From Gymnorhina tibicen (lineage: Eukaryota > Chordata > Aves > Passeriformes > Artamidae), in contig VXAZ01008127.1 in NCBI GenBank assembly GCA_013399875.1, positions 554,456-618,455 on the forward strand: a stretch of 64,000 bases of DNA, written 5' to 3'. Under the pieces are notes generated by a model, which saw only the letters and a list, made by a program, of their open reading frames with translations, ran no database searches and was not told where the DNA came from. The position numbers and the translations under genes are program-made. Shown here in pieces: positions 60,749 to 64,000 of the stretch (its first letter is position 1; each line of letters begins with the position of its first letter).

Positions 60749-63700
60749 CTCTCTGCAGCAGGTGACTGCTTGCAGCAGGATCTCCACCAAGGCGCGGTTC
60801 CTGGTAGATGAAGGCTGACGATTTTGCTGAAACTTTCTTGTGTCTCCACTTACCAGGAAGCACTTGGGACTCGATCTTATTTGTATTACTCTTCAGCACT
60901 TAATGACCACTCGGGATAACTCTTGTCTTGTTTAATGTCCCGGTTTATTCCGCTGTTGACTTTTGATACTTAACCCTTAGTGACAGAGACTCTTAGAAGC
61001 CTTCCAGGACGTGAGGGAAGTGCAGGGGCTGAATCAGCCTAAAGCCCAAACTACCCGGGCCAAGATAAATGGGGGAAAAAAACATGGATGGGGTAGGAGG
61101 AAAATGATCCAGCTGCACACAGACTGTGCTCTGATATGCCAGGTGCCACATAATTTCTTTCAAAGAAGCAACAAGGGGGTTGAGATTGATATTGTACATC
61201 CACAGATAGGAGAGGGGTTAAAATATTTCCAGATCAGCGAGTTTCTTAGTCTCCTGTTGTTCTTTCAAGAGTCTGTCATGCAGCTTTATTAAGGGCACTG
61301 CTCAGATTTTTCTAGGTGAGAGTTCATGGATGCGCATTAAACATTTACACCCTGTTCACAGTTTGGTGTGTTAGCCTCCTTAGTACCTGTTAAAACACCT
61401 TGCAAAGTGCCCTGGTGCTGTCTGAGAGCATCCGATGGCTAATGCAGGATATTCCAGCTTGAAAGCTTCCTGCCTGCTCCTGCACCGAGGATTAAATCCT
61501 TTGCAGTGTATCCCTTTCCATTTGTGGGTTTAGCTTTTCATGTCCTTTTTGTTTGGTAAATTACAGGTACTGTGTTCTGTTGATTATGAAGCACTAACAT
61601 AATTACAGTAATTCTGCCCAATGATGCAATGCATGTAAACATGTAATTAGCACGGAGGGACAACACTGAGCAAAGTGATGACAGCATGCAATAATGCAAA
61701 ATGCCTTATTCTCCCACTCATGTGCAGTGATACAGGCTTTAGAGCTCAGTGCCTTGATTATTTCTTTAGAAGGAGGTTTCGGTAGAATGTTTTGCTTCCT
61801 TCTCTCATACTGGAAAGAAAAGCATCCAGAGAAAACACCGTATTGCTTTATTCCTCAGAGTGTTTATATGTGCATGCCCCCCAGCCTACTGTATCTGATT
61901 TCCTTTGCAATATTCGAACTCCCTGCATTTGATAAAACAAACAAGTGCCCAGGCAGCTCACATTACACTCTGGAACTTTTGAAACTGCCTGAAAACTGTG
62001 AACTTTTAAGATACAGAACAGAGTGTGCTATTTTGCAGTGGCTACTACCTCTGGCTTTTATTCCCCCCCTTTTAGCTCAGAAAAAGCAGTGGCATTTAGT
62101 TCTCGGGACCCAGAAAAGTAATGGCAACACGGGGACTTTGAAAGCCCCTCCTGTCCTCCACGCCTTCCCGATGCTGACACAGTTTTCATCCTACCCAAGC
62201 TGCTGAGCCTTACAAGTGAGCAAAGCCCGGGCTCGTGGCTGCAGAGCCAAGGGCTGCGGGTGCAGAGCCAGGGATCGTGGCTGCGGAGCAATGCCCAGGT
62301 TAAGCCTCCCCCAGTTCAAAAGTGAGGGGCAGCAGGAGATAGGGAACCTCTGCAGCGAAGGGGGCTGCTTGGTTTGCTCATTTGCATCTCAATCCCCACA
62401 ATGCTCTTCCGGCTACTCACAGCTATTCCATAGTAGTGCTCTTGGCTGAGATCTGGGAACACGCTCAAAGGGTGAGGCAGCTTTTGGATGCACTGAGCTG
62501 TTTTCTGTTTGAGCTGTGAAAAGCAAACATCTTTTCAAGAGAGAACATTCTGAACAGTAATTTTTTTTTTCTTTTTTGCATTTACAATTCAGAAAGAGCA
62601 GAACTTCACTGAAATCTGGGAGGAAAATATTGTATAGTGTCGAATGGAAACATAAATCTTCTGCAGCAAAGGCTTCACACTCCTCTGGAAACAGAAGTCA
62701 CTGAGTAACTACTCTGACCTAATGCGGCAGGACTGGAGATACAGGTTCTGGAAACAGCTCCGTACACTCAAACACTTGAACCCCAATAAAGCTTCACTGC
62801 CTTCCTCAAGGAGCAACTCAAAGATGAGACTTTACACAGTCACTTCAGACACTTCCTTCTAAATTCACTTTAAATATTTGCTTGTCACGGCTACCAACCC
62901 AGGCACAAACAGCAGCGATTTTAAAGGACTTTTAAGGATTTTAAAGAGCAGGCGGCTGCAGGAGGAGAACCTATTGAAGGAGAGATGACTCATTTTCCTC
63001 AGTACGCAGAAGTGCAGATTTGAGGAAAGCAAAATCAAGTAGTGATTACAGATGGGCTCAAGCTCAGGTCTGGATTCAAATTTTCTTCAAAGCATGGCTG
63101 TGTTTACATTATTAGGGACAAACCCCCCTGCCAAGCTGGGACCCAGCCGGAAGGCACAGGAAGGGCGCTTTCAGATGCTGGATTTGGGGTTAAGCACATC
63201 TCGGCCGAACATTCAAAGCTGCTTTAAACAGTGTGGCAGAGCTAATCTGTTGAAAGGTCTCACTCAGCCTTGCTGTCCCCAAGGGAATATATATGGGAGA
63301 ACTGTGAACTCCTCGAGACCTGCGCTGGTCACTGCCCAGCCATGTGTTGGTTTCGCTATGTGTCCCTGTGTTTTGCAATTCCCGAGCAGCCCCCTCTCAG
63401 CTGATTTATTGTCACGCTACTCAGTTTGCAGGAGGTGAATCAGGTCCTGTGGTTACAGAGCAGACCCAAGGGCTGGTGCCTGGTGTGCAGCCCCTCGCTG
63501 CCTGCCAGCAAGGGAAATCTGAAACTTTGAAGGAGGAGGGGGAAGGAGGAGAAGCAGGGTATTTTCTGGAAAGGCAAAGCCATAGCTAAACAGCATGCAT
63601 GGCAAAGCAGGAGGGAAAGAGAGTAGCCTAAGAATTCAAACAAGCCACAGAGAGGACAATAGACAATGCATACAGGAGCAATAGGAAATAAATAGAATTT

Positions 63701-64000
63701 GTAAGGTAAATCCAGTGGACAGACAAGAGTGAGCAGAGTAACAAAACAGGGAGAGGTTCAGCAGCTGAATGGACGGTGGGAAACCTTTGTGTGTGGTGAG
63801 GGGGGACCGTGTTAGTTGCTCTCATAAAATTAAAATCAGTAAAGAAAATACACTCATCCATAATTGCATCCTCCTGCTTATTCCTGCGTACTTCTTTAGC
63901 ACTAATATCTGAGCACAATTCCTACTACACCTAAACCACCACTACTCACATCTTGCTTTTCTTGTTCTGTTTTAAAGGGAAAAGTTCTGGCCTTTGGAAT
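60749..64000. other. 5' flank of METRNL
   Basis: CpG density drops sharply here and the sequence becomes A/T-richer. It contains the 21-base tandem repeat at 62230-62292 and a T-run at 62560-62578. A plus-strand open frame of 170 codons (61694-62206) starts with ATG but is not recognisable. No exon of the human neighbour B3GNTL1 is visible. Confidence 0.7.
62230..62292. repeat. 21-base imperfect tandem repeat, three copies
   Basis: Three adjacent 21-base units, at 62230-62250, 62251-62271 and 62272-62292, share GTGGCTGCAGAGCCA-like cores with several substitutions. The repeat lies in noncoding flank upstream of METRNL. Confidence 0.85.

Noticed and set aside
59292..60899. 535-codon minus-strand frame (and 298-, 304-, 348- and 242-codon frames overlapping it) across the CpG island
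   Set aside because: These frames are open because stop codons are rare in GC-rich DNA, several run through the N gap, and they are Ala/Gly/Pro/Arg-rich with no domain. The true METRNL exon 1 uses a different frame inside them.
60749..64000. First exon of B3GNTL1, the head-to-head neighbour of METRNL in human
   Set aside because: I looked for its glycosyltransferase start region (PVSIIMPVHNAE-like and FLDSDDVM-like blocks) on the plus strand and saw nothing similar. It probably lies further right.
1..64000. tRNA or rRNA genes, CRISPR arrays, operons, insertion sequences, or viral gene blocks
   Set aside because: None seen. The sequence has vertebrate intron-exon structure and CR1 repeats, so bacterial element types are not expected.

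Overview
The window is vertebrate nuclear DNA, almost certainly from a bird. The dispersed repeats are CR1 retroposon 3' ends of the avian type, with CAGAATCA-type tails followed by a GGTTGGAAAAGACC-like block. No mammalian Alu or L1 was seen. The one gene encodes a protein very close to the avian meteorin-like factor as I remember it. There is no sign of bacterial genes, operons, phage or CRISPR.

The only protein-coding gene I can support is METRNL (meteorin-like, also called subfatin) on the minus strand. Its whole coding region is present in four exons: exon 1 at 60084-59972, exon 2 at 54434-54046, exon 3 at 37566-37507 (only 60 bases) and exon 4 at 36811-36495. All introns are GT-AG and the phases join exactly. 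The product is 292 residues: a signal peptide and a secreted domain with ten cysteines. Intron 2 (about 16.5 kb) is much longer than intron 1 (5.5 kb) and intron 3 (0.7 kb).

Layout from left to right. Positions 1 to about 35.8 kb are noncoding sequence downstream of METRNL, with one old and three avian-type CR1 copies, a probable MIR relic and simple repeats. Positions 35.85-36.5 kb are the probable 3' UTR with a good poly(A) signal. Positions 36.5-60.1 kb are the METRNL coding region and introns, with four CR1 pieces in intron 2 and another probable MIR relic in intron 1. Positions 59.24-60.65 kb are a CpG island over exon 1 and the promoter, broken by a 110-base run of N. Positions 60.65-64.0 kb are 5' flank with two small tandem repeats. 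In human, B3GNTL1 lies head-to-head beyond the METRNL promoter. None of its exons is recognisable here, so it would have to lie further right.

I did not find an undescribed multi-gene system. The most interesting local signals are a cluster of tiny upstream reading frames before the METRNL start, including an ATG followed at once by TAG in a strong initiation context, and a CpG-dense patch with an alternating CG run inside intron 2.
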